This document shows positions 38,158-49,329 of a stretch of 64,000 nucleotides of DNA, piece by piece. Below the pieces are notes generated by a model. It was given only the letters and a program-made list of their open reading frames with translations, was not told the DNA's origin and ran no database searches. A program made the position numbers and the translations under genes. The stretch's first letter is position 1; the number at the start of each line of letters is the position of its first letter. The DNA is from Panulirus ornatus (Eukaryota; Arthropoda; Malacostraca; Decapoda; Palinuridae): contig NC_092270.1 of NCBI RefSeq assembly GCF_036320965.1, positions 17,030,908 through 17,094,907 on the forward strand. The letters run 5' to 3'.

Positions 38158-40215
38158 TGATAATGATAGTAATGTGTTTGATGATAGAGTGGCAGATATA
38201 GGGTGTTTTGGTCGAAGTGGTGTGCAAAGTGAGAGGGTTAGGGAGAATGATTTGGTAAACAGAGAAGAGGTAGTAAAAGCTTTGCAGAAGATGAAAGCCG
38301 GCAAGGCAGCGGGTTTGGATGGTATTGCAGTGGAATTTATTAAAAAAGGGGGTGACTGTATCGCTGACTGGTTGGTGAGGTTATTTAATGTATGTATGAT
38401 TCATGGTGAGGTGCCTGAGGATTGGCAGAATGCTTGCATAGTACCATTGTACAAAGGCAAAGGGGATAAAAGTGAGTGCTCAAATTACAGAGGTATAAGT
38501 TTGTTGAGTATTCCTGGGAAATTAAATGGGAGGGTATTGATTGAGAGGGTGAAGGCATGTACAGAGCATCAGATTGGGGAAGAGCAGTGTGGTTTCAGAA
38601 GTGGTAGAGGATGTGTGGATCAAGTGTTTGCTTTGAAGAATGTATGTGAGAAATACTTAGAAAAGCAAATGGATTTGTATGTAGCATTTGTGGATCTGGA
38701 GAAGGCATATGATAGAGTTGATAGAGATGCTCTGTGGAAGGTATTGAGAATATATGGTGTGGGAGGCAAGTTGTTAGAAGCAGTGAAAAGTTTTTATTGA
38801 GGATCTAAGGCATGTGTACGTGTAGGAAGAGAGGAAAGTGATTAGTTCTTAGTGATTGTTGGTTTGTGGCAGGGGTGTGTGATGTCTCCATGGTTGTTTA
38901 ATTTGTTTATGGATGGGGTTAGGGAGGTGAATGCAAGAGTTTTGGAAAGAGGGGCAAGTATGCAGTCTGTTGTGGATGAGAGAGCTTGGGGAGTGAGTCA
39001 GTTGTTGTTCGCTGATGATACAGCGCTGGTGGCTGATTCATGTGAGAAACTGTCGAAGCTGGTGACTGAGTTTGGTAAAGTGTGTGAAAGAAGAAAGCTG
39101 GCAGTAAATGTGAATAAGAGCAAGGTTATTAGGTACAGTAGGGTTGAGGAACAAGTCAATTGGGAGGTAAGTTTGAATGGAGAAAAACTGGAGTAAGTGA
39201 AGTGTTTTAGATATCTGGGAGTGAATTTGGCAGCAGATAGAACCATGGAAGTGTAAGTGAATCATAGGGTGGGGGAGGGGGCGAAAGTTCTGAGAGCGTT
39301 GAAGAATGTGTGGAAGTCGAGAACATTATCTTGGAAAGCAAAAATGGGTATGTTTGAAGGAATAGTGGTTCCAACAATGTTATATGGTTGCGAGGCATGG
39401 GCTATAGATAGAGTTGTGTGGAGGAGGATGGGTGTGCTGGAAATGAGATGTTTGAGGACAATATGTGGTGCAAGGTGGTTTGATCGAGTAAGTAATGATA
39501 GGGTAAGAGAGATGTGTGGTAATAAAAAGAGTGTGGTTGAGAGAGCAGAATAGGGTGTTTTGAAATGGTTTGGTCACATGGAGAGAATGAGTGAGGAAAG
39601 ATTGACAAAGAGGATATATGTGTCAGAGGTGGAGGGAACGAGAAGTGGGAGACCAAATTGGAGGTGGAAAGATGGAGTGAAAAAGATTTTGAGTGATCAG
39701 GGCCTGAACATCCCGGAGGGTGAAAGGCGTGCAAGGAATAGAGTGAATTGGAATGATGTGGTATACCGGGGTCGACATGCTGTTGATGGATTGAACCAAG
39801 GCATGTGAAGCATCTGGGGTAAACCATGAAAAGTTCTGTGGGGCCTGGATGTGGAAAGGGAGCTGTGGTTTCGGTGCATTATACATAACAGCTACAGATT
39901 GAGTGTGAACGAATGTGGCCTTTGTTGTCTTTTCCTAGTGCTACCTCATGCACATGTGGGGGGAGGGGGTTGTTATTTCATGTGTGGCGGAGTGGTGATG
40001 GGAATGAATAAATGCAGACAGTATGAATTATGTACATGTGTATATATGTATATGTTTGTGTGTGTATACATTTGTATACGTTGAGATGTATAGGTATGTA
40101 TATTTGCGTGTGTGGACATGTATGTATATACATGTGTATGTGGGTGGGTTGGGCCATTCTTTCATCTGTTTCCTTGCACTACCTTGCTAACGTGGGAGAC
40201 TGCGACAAAGTAAAA
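38158..40215 (+). mobile_element. RTE-like retrotransposon from linker to 3' UTR
   Basis: One frame runs from the 3' tail of the previous copy through [37 protein letters not shown] and AFVDLEKAYDRVD to 38800, where FY is followed by TGA instead of arginine. Later frames (38852-39196, 39257-39553, 39560-39808) contain QGCVMSPWLF, an intact FADDTALVAD and GRPNWRWKDG, separated by stops. The full-length 3' UTR ends near 40215. A fairly recent but dead copy. Confidence 0.88.
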
Positions 40216-40224
40216 TAAAATAAT

Positions 40225-40385
40225 TTAGATGAATTAGTATAGATGTCTGTGTATGTATATATATGTATATATCTGTGTATTGGCATGTATGTATACATAT
40301 GTACGTGGGTGGGTTGGGCCATTCTTCATCTGTTTCCTTGTGCTACCATGCTGACGCAGGAGACGGTGGTTAAGCATAATCAAAA
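40225..40385 (+). mobile_element. Extra RTE-like 3' terminus
   Basis: A second short tail, TGGGTGGGTTGGGCCATTCT to GACGCAGGAGACGGTGG, follows the previous copy. It is a 5'-truncated insertion into that copy's tail. Confidence 0.75.
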
Positions 40386-40419
40386 AAATTATTTTATTAT
40401 ACTTGATTGCACATTACCC

Positions 40420-40750
40420 CCTGTACACCACATTGTTACAGTTAAAGCTCCCGTGCATGCCTTTCACTCTCTACCATGTTCAAGCCCCACCAGTCACTAT
40501 AAATCTTTTTCACTCCATCCCTCCATCTTAATTTGATCTCCTTGTTTTCCTCTTCCCCTCCACTTCTGACACACATATATTCCCTTTGTTAATCTTTCCC
40601 CTCTCATTTTCTCTATATATTCAAACTATTTCAGTACATCCTCTTCAGCTGTTTCTATGAAACTCTTCAAATTATCACACCTCCATCTTTTATTACTTAC
40701 TTGATCAAACTACCTTACATCCCTATTCATTTTCAGCAAACTTGACTAAT
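40420..40750 (-). mobile_element. Diverged RTE-like C-terminal fragment
   Basis: The minus strand matches the C-terminal domain region only loosely (CTTTTTCACTCCATCCCTCC, CTCATTTTCTCTATATATTC and TACTTGATCAAACTACCTTA on the plus strand). It is much older than its neighbours. Confidence 0.6.
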
Positions 40751-40914
40751 ATTGTTATTCTTGCTGAATTTGTGTATATAATCAGAATTCTACTTTCAAA
40801 CAGCTATTATTCCAGTGCCATCTCTATTTGATATGACATATTCCTCAGCAGTTCAGAGTATGAAATTTGACACATGATGATACTGCAGTCTTAAGATAAC
40901 TCACTTTTTTTCAG

Positions 40915-41570
40915 ATGCTGTGTGAAATCACATCTCAAGACTCAGAACAGATCAGAAATTTGCAATGTCTGGTGGAGAGGAAAGTTATTGTACTGAATGT
41001 GGGAAACCATTTTCATGTAAGAGAAATCTTCAGAAACATCTCCTTGTGCACAATGGTGAGAAAAAGTTTAGATGTGAAGAATGTGGGAAACAATTTTTGT
41101 GGAACTGTGATCTTCAACGACATTTGCCTGTGCACAGTAGTGAGAAAACATTTGAATGTGATCAGTGTGGGAAACTGTTTGTGCAGAATTATTATCTTCA
41201 ACGACATTTGCATATACACAGTGGTGTGAAAAAGTTTGGATGTCAAGAATGTGGGAAACTGTTTTTACGGAAGTATGCGCTATCTCAACATTTGCTTATA
41301 CACAGTGGAGTGAGAAAGTTTGGATGTAATGAATGTGGGAAACTGTTTATGCAAAAATGTGATCTTCAGCGACACTTGTCTATTCACATTGGTATTAAAG
41401 AGTTTAGATGTGATGAATGTGGTAAGATGTTTTCACAGAAATGTCATCTTAAGCGACATTTGTCTGTGCATAATGGTGCGAAAAAGTTTGGATGTGACAA
41501 GTGTGGGAAAGAGTTTTCACAGAAAACTAGCCTTCAAAAACATCAACTTCAGCACATTGACTTATAAAAG
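40915..41570 (+). CDS. C2H2 zinc-finger protein, seven fingers (exon with 3' end)
   Basis: The frame 40965-41567 gives 200 residues made almost entirely of C2H2 fingers. Seven units of CX2CX12HX3H start with YCTECGKPF, FRCEECGKQF, FECDQCGKLF, FGCQECGKLF, FGCNECGKLF, FRCDECGKMF and FGCDKCGKEF. Linkers are non-canonical (HNGEKK, HSSEKT, HSGVKK), lacking the TGEKP consensus. Family knowledge suggests sequence-specific DNA binding in the nucleus. A strong splice acceptor (CACTTTTTTTCAG) ends at 40914. An in-frame TGA at 40923 means ATG 40965, with G at -3, is the likely start of this frame. Decayed fingers follow the stop. A functional gene is plausible but not proven. Confidence 0.7.
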
Positions 41571-41639
41571 AGATTTATAGAATGCAGCAAACTTCTTGCA
41601 GATGACTTCTTCCAGAGCACTTGATTGTACACAGTGACA

Positions 41640-41740
41640 TGTAAAAGTTTGGATGCAATGAATTTGGGAAACTGTTTTCACATAAGGGTAATCTCCTGAG
41701 ACATCTAATTGGGCATAGTGGTGTTAGAATTTTTTGACAT
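41640..41740 (+). pseudogene. Decayed eighth C2H2 finger downstream of the stop
   Basis: In one frame the sequence reads KFGCNEFGKLFSHKGNLLRH then LIGHSGV. The second zinc cysteine is replaced by phenylalanine and the spacing of the final histidines is kept. It lies about 75 bp after the stop of the seven-finger frame, so the ancestral array was longer. Confidence 0.65.
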
Positions 41741-42335
41741 GATGTATAATATATTGGTAATATTTACTTACTTAAATTTATATATCTCATGAAACTCCCT
41801 TCATTCTATACTAGGTCCCTCTTGCAATCTGTACTGAAGCTTATTAGAATAAACATAGTATTTAGGTTACTTAGAGAATTTTATATCACCTGAGTAAAGG
41901 CTATAAATGATACATAAGACAAATACTGATGAAAAAGGCTGCAAATAAAGACTCTTCCACAAATGTTTTTTTCTGGTTTATGCATTGCAGGGATGTATAT
42001 GTACAGTCAAAATAAAACATTTTAACACAAGGGACTTGATCCAACTATAAATTATGATTGACCGGGTTGATTAAGGCTTGTTAAATATTACATAACTCTA
42101 GGACCCCTTCTGTAGGTGATCCTGCATCATCAAGACTGCACTTCACTCATTAAGAGGGATGGAATGGATATCTTTGAGGTAAAAATTTCTTTAACAAGAC
42201 TGTGTACTCTTTGGTCAACTGATGATGATACAGCCTTGCAAGAAGTGACTTACCATTTGTAGTGTAACCAAAAATAGGTGGAGTGACACACAGGGTAAGC
42301 ATGGTTATCCCTGGGAAAACTACAAATTCTCACCT
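41741..42335. other. Sequence downstream of the zinc-finger frame
   Basis: AT-rich. AATAAA-type hexamers occur near 41945 (GCAAATAAAGACT) and 42010 and could serve as polyadenylation signals for the preceding frame. Nothing else recognised. Confidence 0.4.
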
Positions 42336-42339
42336 ATGG

Positions 42340-43330
42340 CATTAAGAAACTTCACCTAAAAGCAGCATTTCCACTCCTTGGCATTTTTTTCCAAGATCTT
42401 AGGATTTTAGGTAAAGTCTTGGGATCTTGGCATTTTATAAGCAAAATGCTGCTGATCTTGGGATTTTCAAAGCATTTCGTACTATTAGTAAACGTTGTAA
42501 ATAATGTAATAAAAAAAGCTGAGAAATTACATTTTTGGTTTGGTTTATACTTTAGAGTGTCCATGCATACATTCATGACTGTACACACTTGTGTTCATGG
42601 ACGTGGACATGCCCAAGACTGTTAATGTAAAGTTTTCATCAGTTTGGGTAATGGACTGCTTTTCACTTTCTGGTAGGATGCTTGTTGGAACAATAACATC
42701 ATCTGAATTTCTGTATGCCTCAAAGTCGAGCTAAGATTGGCAGAATTTATGAGATTTATGTGTCGAGGACCTGTGAGTTTGAAAGATTTCCCCTGTCAGT
42801 TACCAGTCTTTGGTATTTTCCCAAGATCATGGGATATTAGGTGCAGTCTTAGGATCTTGGCTTTTTATCAGCAAGATCCCCCTGATTTTTGGATTTTCAA
42901 AGTATTTCTTACTATTGATAAACATTGTATATAATGTAATAAAAGAGGCTAAGAAAGTACATTGCTGGTTTTGTTTATACATCATAGTATACTTGCATAC
43001 AGCCATATATAACTAATCACATTCATGACTGTGTACACCCATATTCTTCGACATGAATGTATGTGAGACCAGATTCCAACATGGTATATAGTCCCTTTTC
43101 TGACCCCATTAATGTAAAGTTCTCTTTAGTTTGGGCAATGGATTAGTTTTTTCTCTCTAGTAGGACAGCTGTTGAAACAATAACATATGCTGAATTTCTA
43201 TGTCACTAAATTTAGCTAAAAGTGATAGAATTTGTGAGATTTAAGGAACATTAAGAAATCACTCGTAGCAGACATGAAAACTCATGCATCCAGGACCTGT
43301 GAGTTTGAGAGATTTCCCTGTCCCCTTTCT
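42340..43330 (+). repeat. Diverged tandem duplication of an unknown repeat (about 0.45-0.5 kb units)
   Basis: Landmarks repeat in order: CTTGGCATTTTATAAGCAA / CTTGGCTTTTTATCAGCAA, GGATTTTCAAAG, AATAATGTAATAAAA / TATAATGTAATAAAA, TTAATGTAAAGTT, GGACCTGTGAGTTTGA and GATTTCCC. The first half also resembles 7870-8065 on the minus strand. It contains no convincing coding frame. Its proximity to a hAT-type transposase relic suggests, but does not show, a DNA-transposon origin. Confidence 0.7.
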
Positions 43331-43639
43331 GCTCCTGTCTTCGTTTACATTTTAGACCTCTTTTTGGACTGGTGTGGTTTAAGACTGCTGTATCATGAGA
43401 ACAATGAGTGCATCTAGGAATTCTTGATCCTGGGGGAGTGGTACACTTAAGGAATCTCTAAGAGATAAGGAGAAAAGATTTCACCTTGACCATTGAGTGT
43501 TCATGGAATTGTGTTCACAAACCAAAAACATATTTACATTTTATGAAAACTGTCCTATCCATGCTGCAAATCACAGAACTCTAAAGAATCTCTTTCCTCT
43601 TTGTGGAACACTGAGTCTATAGTAAAATTGGCACTCCAT

Positions 43640-43960
43640 TCTATTACACTCATGAAAGAAGACTTGGATAAGCTGCAGGATCACTGGAGCATTTATTGTA
43701 TGCTAAAGAATCCTTGAGAAGCATGAGTGATGAGGCAACAACTTTCTGGTTTGAACTACAGACAAATAAAGATGGCAACAATCAGTTCAAATTCAGTCTT
43801 CTTTCAAACTTTATGTGCAGCATTGTGGCCCTACCTCACTCCTATACATGTGTTAAGAGGGTCCTCTCCCTGTTTAACATAATCAGAATTAAGCAGACAA
43901 ATAGACTCCATGTGTCCACCACAGCCAATTGCCTCCTTGCAAAGCAAGCTATTGTGTGAC
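43640..43960 (+). pseudogene. hAT-type transposase C-terminal relic
   Basis: The frame 43696-43959 contains FSLLSNFMCSIVALPHSYTC, then VKRVLSLFNIIRIKQTNRLH and LLAKQAIV. It follows the hAT dimerisation-domain pattern (L..L.....LPHS...VERVFS..N.IKT..RNRL......L.VK). The preceding bases encode EDLDKLQDHWSIY in another frame, then stop codons. There is no N-terminal BED finger or catalytic triad here, so this is a decayed fragment. A domesticated hAT-derived gene is less likely because the frames are broken. Confidence 0.6.
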
Positions 43961-44985
43961 AAGAGGTACCTTGTCATCAGTGGGAGCCTTCAACATCACT
44001 TGTGAAAGAAGTTAAGGATGGGCAGTGCCACAAGTGGTACATGGACCTGGAAGTCAACAGGAAAATAGGGACATGGCAACTCTGCACCCTGGCGATGCTA
44101 AGGCTCCCAGTGATGACAAAGAAGCATTATTGCCAGTTTTTCTAAAATGATATCTTGTTTAGTGATATGGATGTTATTTATATGAAATTAGATTCTTAGT
44201 ATTTTATGGTCCATCTTTGGATTTTTTAGAGGCCAGTCTAGGGAACTCATTTTTTGGAGTGGTAACACCACTCATTGAGGCTTTATCACCATGAGTGGAG
44301 AGACAAGAGTACCATAGTGTTGTCAAGGCCTTTCCACCCCAAAGGAGCCCACCTTAACCTGCTCTTGTGTGGAGTATAATTTTACAGAATCACTGTGAAA
44401 GTGGCCTAAAGTTATGTAACAATGATGACAATAATAATCCTCCTCTTTTGTATAATCACTTCCTGAAGGCAGAAAAAGGAGCTAAGTAAGTATTTTTCTT
44501 CAGGACTTAAGTTCCTAATGTTACCTTTCTATGGCAGAAAAGGCAAGTATGTACAAAACATTAATACAAAGGTACATAAATGTTACTCAATCAATTTGGT
44601 ATTGTTGTGTAATTTGGTTCTCTGTCACTTGTATTTGAAAGTCATTTAGATGGCAAATGGTGCTACTCCTGAAAATTCTAGTACAGAGTAAAAAGACGTA
44701 ATATATTTTATGGTAAGGAATGTTGGGCATTACATTTACAGATATTTCTCCATTTAATACATGTCATAAGCTTAAGACTTGTTCAAGTTATTGTATTATG
44801 TTGAATTGAGATTTTAAATGTAAGGTGGTACTCAGAGTAGAAGAAAGACCTCCTTCCACTGAAACCATGTCATACCCTATACACCCTGTACTTTTCTTGT
44901 GCAAGGTCTTTGAGTACTCTTCCAGCTCCAGGTGGAAAAGGTGTATCACTCAGATGGCATACTTCCTCATGTCCTAAAGGAGGTG
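43961..44985. other. Sequence without recognised genes
   Basis: About 1 kb of AT-rich DNA with no recognised genes or repeats. The first 150 bp may be an extension of the hAT relic. Confidence 0.5.
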
Positions 44986-44989
44986 CCTG

Positions 44990-46985
44990 TGATCCATATG
45001 TCCAAACCATTTCAACACACCCTCTTCTGCTCTCTCAACCGCACTCTTCAGTATTAACCCCTTCAGTATTTACTCAATCAAACCACCTCATACCACATAT
45101 TGTCCTCAAACATTTCATTTCCAGCACATCCACCCTCCTCCGTACAACTCTATTCTTCATCGCTCCCAGAACCTACAGCCCCTCCCCCACCCTGTGATTC
45201 ACTTCCGCTTTCATGGTTCCATCTTCTGCTAAGTCCACTCCCAGATATCTAAAACACTTCACTTTCTCCAATTTTTTTCCATTTAAACTTACATCCAAAT
45301 TAACTTGTCCGTCAACCCTACTGAACCTAATAACCTTGCTCTTATTCACATTTTCTTTCAAGTTTTCCTTTCACACACTTTTCCAAACTCAGTCACCAAC
45401 CTCTGCAGTTTCTCATCTGAATCAGCCACTAGAGCTGTATTATCAGCGAACAACAACTGACTCACTTCCCAGTCCCTCTCATCCACAACAGACTGCATAC
45501 TCACACCTCTCTCCAAAACTCTTGCATTTACCTTCCTAACCACCCCATCCATAAACAAATTAAACAACCATGGGGATGTCACACACCCGTGCCGCAAACT
45601 AACATTCAATGGGAACCAATCACTCTCCTCTCTTCCTACTTGTACACATGTCTTACATCCTTGGTAAAAACTTTTCACTGCTCCTAACAACTTACCTCCC
45701 ACACTGTATACTCTTAAAACCTTCCACAAAGCATCCAGATCCATAAATGCTACAAACAAATCCATCTGTTTTTCTAAGTATTTCTCACAAACATTCTTCA
45801 AAGCAAACCCCAGATCCACAGATCCTATACCATTTCTGATACCACACTGCTTTTCCCCAATCTGATGATCTGTACATGCCTTCACCCTTCCAATCAATAC
45901 CCTCCCATATGATTTCCCAGGAATACTCAACAAGCTTATGCCTCTATTTTGAACACTCAACATTATCCCCTTTGCCTTTGTATAATGGCACTATGCATGC
46001 ATTCTGCCAATCTTCAGGCACTTCACCATGATCCATACATACATTGAATGTTCTTATCAACCAATCAACAACACAGTCACCCCCTTTTTTAATAAATTCC
46101 ACGGCAATACCATCCAAAGCCGCCACCTTGCCGGATTTCATCTGCAAAGCTTTCACTACCTCTTCCCTCTTTACCAAACCATTCTCCCTGACCCTCTCAC
46201 TTCGCACACCACCCTGACCAAACCACAGTATATCTGCTACATTTAACAAACCTTCATAATACTCACTCCATCTCCTCACTTCATCTCTACTTGTTATCAC
46301 CTCCCCAATTGCCCCCTTCACCGATGTTCCCACTTGTTCCCTTGTCTTACGCACATTATTTACCTCCTTCCAAAACATCTTTTTATTCTCCCTAAAATCT
46401 ATTGATACTCTCACCCCAACTCTCATTTGCCCTCTTTTTCACTTCTTGCACCTTTCTTTCAACCTGCTGGTTTCTTTTATACATCTCCCAGTCATTTGTA
46501 CTACTACCCTGCAAGTATCGTCCAATCACCTCTCTTTCCTCTTTCACTAACAACCTTACTTCATCATCCCACCACTTCCTTCCCTTTCTAATCTGCCCAC
46601 GTCCCACCTTTCTCTCACCAAACACATCTTTTGCACAGCCCCCACTACTTCTCTAAATACATCCCATTCCTCACCCACTCCCCTCACATCATTTGCTCAT
46701 ACCTTTTGCCATTCTACACTTAATCTCTCCTGGTACTTCCTCACACAAGTCTCCTTTTCAAGCTCACCCACTCTTACTACTCTCTATTCCCCAACATTCT
46801 CTCTTCTTTTCTAGAAACCTCTACAAATCTTCACCTTCCCCTCCACAAAATAGTGATCAGACATCCCTCCAGCTGCCCCTCTCAGCACATCAACATCCAA
46901 AAGTCTCTCCTTTACATGCCTATCAACATGTAATCCAATAATGCCCTTTGACCATCTCTCCTACTCACATACTTATACTCGTTTT
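44990..46985 (-). mobile_element. RTE-like retrotransposon, linker and RT, older degenerate copy
   Basis: Minus strand from decayed linker (about 46870, SDHYF-like) through QVERKVQEVKKRANESWG (46625-46392), the frame 46426-45944 ([35 protein letters not shown]) and RT frame 45963-45358 to the thumb (45361-45173). The catalytic loop reads FADN in place of FADD. Part of motif A (EKAYDRVDR) is deleted, leaving AFMDLDALWKV. Similarity stops at about 44990 within the C-terminal domain, so the 3' end is missing. Confidence 0.83.
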
Positions 46986-46987
46986 TT

Positions 46988-47118
46988 TCTTTTTTTTTTC
47001 TAATTTTCCAAAAGAAGGAACAGAGAAGGGGGCCAGGTGAGGATATTCCCTCAAAGGCCCAGTCCTCTGTTCTTAACGCTACCTCGCTATCATGGGAAAT
47101 GGCGAATAGTATAAAGAA
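46988..47118 (+). mobile_element. SINE-like RTE-derived element, 5'-truncated
   Basis: Starts in the poly(T) tract, then AATTTTCCAAAAGAAGGAAC, the body GAGGATATTCCCTCAAAGGC, CGCTACCTCGCTATCATGGG and GGCGAATAGTATAAAG. Same family as 26604-26839, opposite strand. Confidence 0.68.
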
Positions 47119-47157
47119 AAATATATATATATATATTTTATTTATTTATTTATTTTG
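47119..47157. repeat. (TA)n and (TTTA)n simple repeats
   Basis: ATATATATATAT then TTTATTTATTTATTTT between the SINE-like element and a 5'-truncated RTE copy. Confidence 0.9.
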
Positions 47158-47572
47158 CTTCTGGGGTAAACCATGGAAAGTTGTGTGGGGCCTGGATGTG
47201 GAAAAGGAGCTGTGGTTTCGGGCATTATTGCGTGGCAGCTAAAGACTGAGTGTGAACGAATGGGGCCTTTGTTGTCTTTTCCTAGTGATACCTCGCACAC
47301 ATGAGGGGGGAGGGGGAAGGCATTCCATGTGTGATGAGGTGGCGATGGGAGTGAATGGGGGCAGACAGTGTGAATTGTGTGCATGGGTATATATGTATGT
47401 GTCTGTGTATGTATATATATGTATACATTGAGATGTATATTTGTATGTATATTTGCGTATGTGGACGTGTGTGTGTATACATTGTGTATGGGGGTAGGTT
47501 GTTTCCTTTCCTTTCGTCTGTTTCCTTGCGCTGCCTCGCAAACGCGGGAGACAGCGACAAAGCAAAATAATA
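47158..47572 (+). mobile_element. RTE-like 3' UTR, full-length type
   Basis: Begins at TTCTGGGGTAAACCATGG, just after the stop codon of the family, and runs to GGGAGACAGCGACAAAGCAA. No coding sequence. It forms an inverted repeat with the next copy's 3' UTR. Confidence 0.9.
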
Positions 47573-47581
47573 ATAATAATA
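47573..47581. repeat. Tail-to-tail junction (AAT)n
   Basis: AATAATAATAATATTATTTT joins two 3' ends directly, giving a long near-palindrome of about 2 x 400 bp. Confidence 0.88.
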
Positions 47582-49300
47582 TTATTTTGCTTTGTCGCTG
47601 TCTCCCGTGTTAGCAAGGTAGCGCAAGGAAACAGACGAAAGAAATGGCCCAACCCACCCCCATACACATGTATATACATACACGTCCACACACGCAAATA
47701 TACATACCTATACATCTCAATGTAAACATATATATACACACACAGACATATACATATATTCACATGTACATAATTCATACTGTCTGCCTTTATTTATTCC
47801 TATCGCCACCTCACCACACATGGAATAACAACCCCCTCCCCCCTCATGTGTGCGAGGTAGCGCTAGGAAAAGATAACAAAGGCCACATTCGTTCACACTC
47901 AATCTCTAGCTGTCATGTAATAATGCACCGAAACCACAGCTCCCTTTCCACATCCAGGCCCCACAGAACTTTCCATGGTTTACCCCAGACGCTTCACATG
48001 CCCTGGTTAAATCCATTGAGAGCATGTCAACCCCGGTATACCACATCATTCCAATTCACTCTATTCCTTGCATGCCTCTCACCCTCCAGCATGTTCAGGC
48101 CCCGATCACTCAAAATCTTTTTCACGCCATCTTTCCACCTCCAATTTGGTCTCCCACTTCTCGTTCCCTCCACCTCTGACACATATATCCTCTTGGTCAA
48201 TCTTTCCTCACTCATTCTCTCCATGTGACCAAACCATTTCAAAACACCCTCTTCTGCTCTCTCAACCACACTCTTTTTATTTCCACACATCTCTCTTACC
48301 CTTACATTACTTACTCGATCATACCACCTCACACCACATATTGTCCTCAAACATCTCATTTCCAGCACATCCACCCTCCTGCGCACAACTCTATCCATAG
48401 CCCACGCCTCACAACCATACAACATTGTTGGAACCACTATTTCTTCAAACATACCCATTTTTGCTTTCCGAGATAATGTTCTCGACTTCCAAACATTCTT
48501 CAAGGCTCCCAGGATTTTCGCCCCCTCCCCGACCCTATGATTCACTTCCGCTTCCATGGTTCCATCCGCTACCAGATCCACTCCCAGATATCTAAAACAC
48601 TTTACTTCCTCCAGTTTTTCTCCATTCAAACTTACCTCCCAATTGACTTGACCCTCAACCCTACTGTACCAAATAACCTTGCTCTTATTCACATTTACTC
48701 TCAACTTTCTTCTTTCACACACTTTACCAAACTCAGTCACCAGCTTCTGCAGTTTCTCACATGAATCAGCCACCAGTGCTGTATCATCAACAAACAACAA
48801 CTGACTCACTTCCCAAGCTCTCTTATCCACAACAGACTTCATACTTGCCCCTCTTTCGAAAACTCTTGCATTCACCTCCCTAACAACCCCATCCATAAAC
48901 AAATTAAACAACCATGGAGACATCACACACCCCTGTCACAAACCTACATTCACTGAGAACCAATCACTTTCCTCTCTTCCTACATGTACACATGCCTTAC
49001 ATCCTTGATAAAAACTTTTCACTGCTTCTAACAACTTGCCTCCCACACCATATATTCTTAATACCTTCCACAGAGCATCTCTATCAACTCTATCATATGC
49101 CTTCTCCAGATCCATAAATGCTACATACAAATCCATTTGCTTTTCTAAGTATTTCTCACATACATTCTTCAAAGCAAACACCTGATCCACACATTCTCTA
49201 CCACTTCTGAAACCACACTGCTCTTCCCCACTCTGATGCTCTGTACATGCCTTCACCCTCTCAATCAATACCCTCCCATATAATTTACCAGGAATACTAA
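47582..49300 (-). mobile_element. RTE-like retrotransposon, 5'-truncated, full 3' UTR
   Basis: Minus strand with a complete ~430 bp 3' UTR, a frame for the C-terminal domain and RT (48926-48027) and a second frame upstream (to about 49305). The TGA at about 48938 (GL*QGCVMSP) separates them. The catalytic loop reads FVDD, where the alanine is valine but both aspartates remain. It is truncated at the SIPGKLYG codons beside poly(T). It belongs to the subfamily without the 3' UTR deletion. Confidence 0.88.
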
Positions 49301-49306
49301 ACAAAC

Positions 49307-49329
49307 TTTTTTTTTTTTTTTTTTTTTTT
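49307..49329. repeat. Poly(T), the A tail of the next minus-strand element
   Basis: A run of 23 T residues between two head-to-tail minus-strand copies. Confidence 0.92.
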
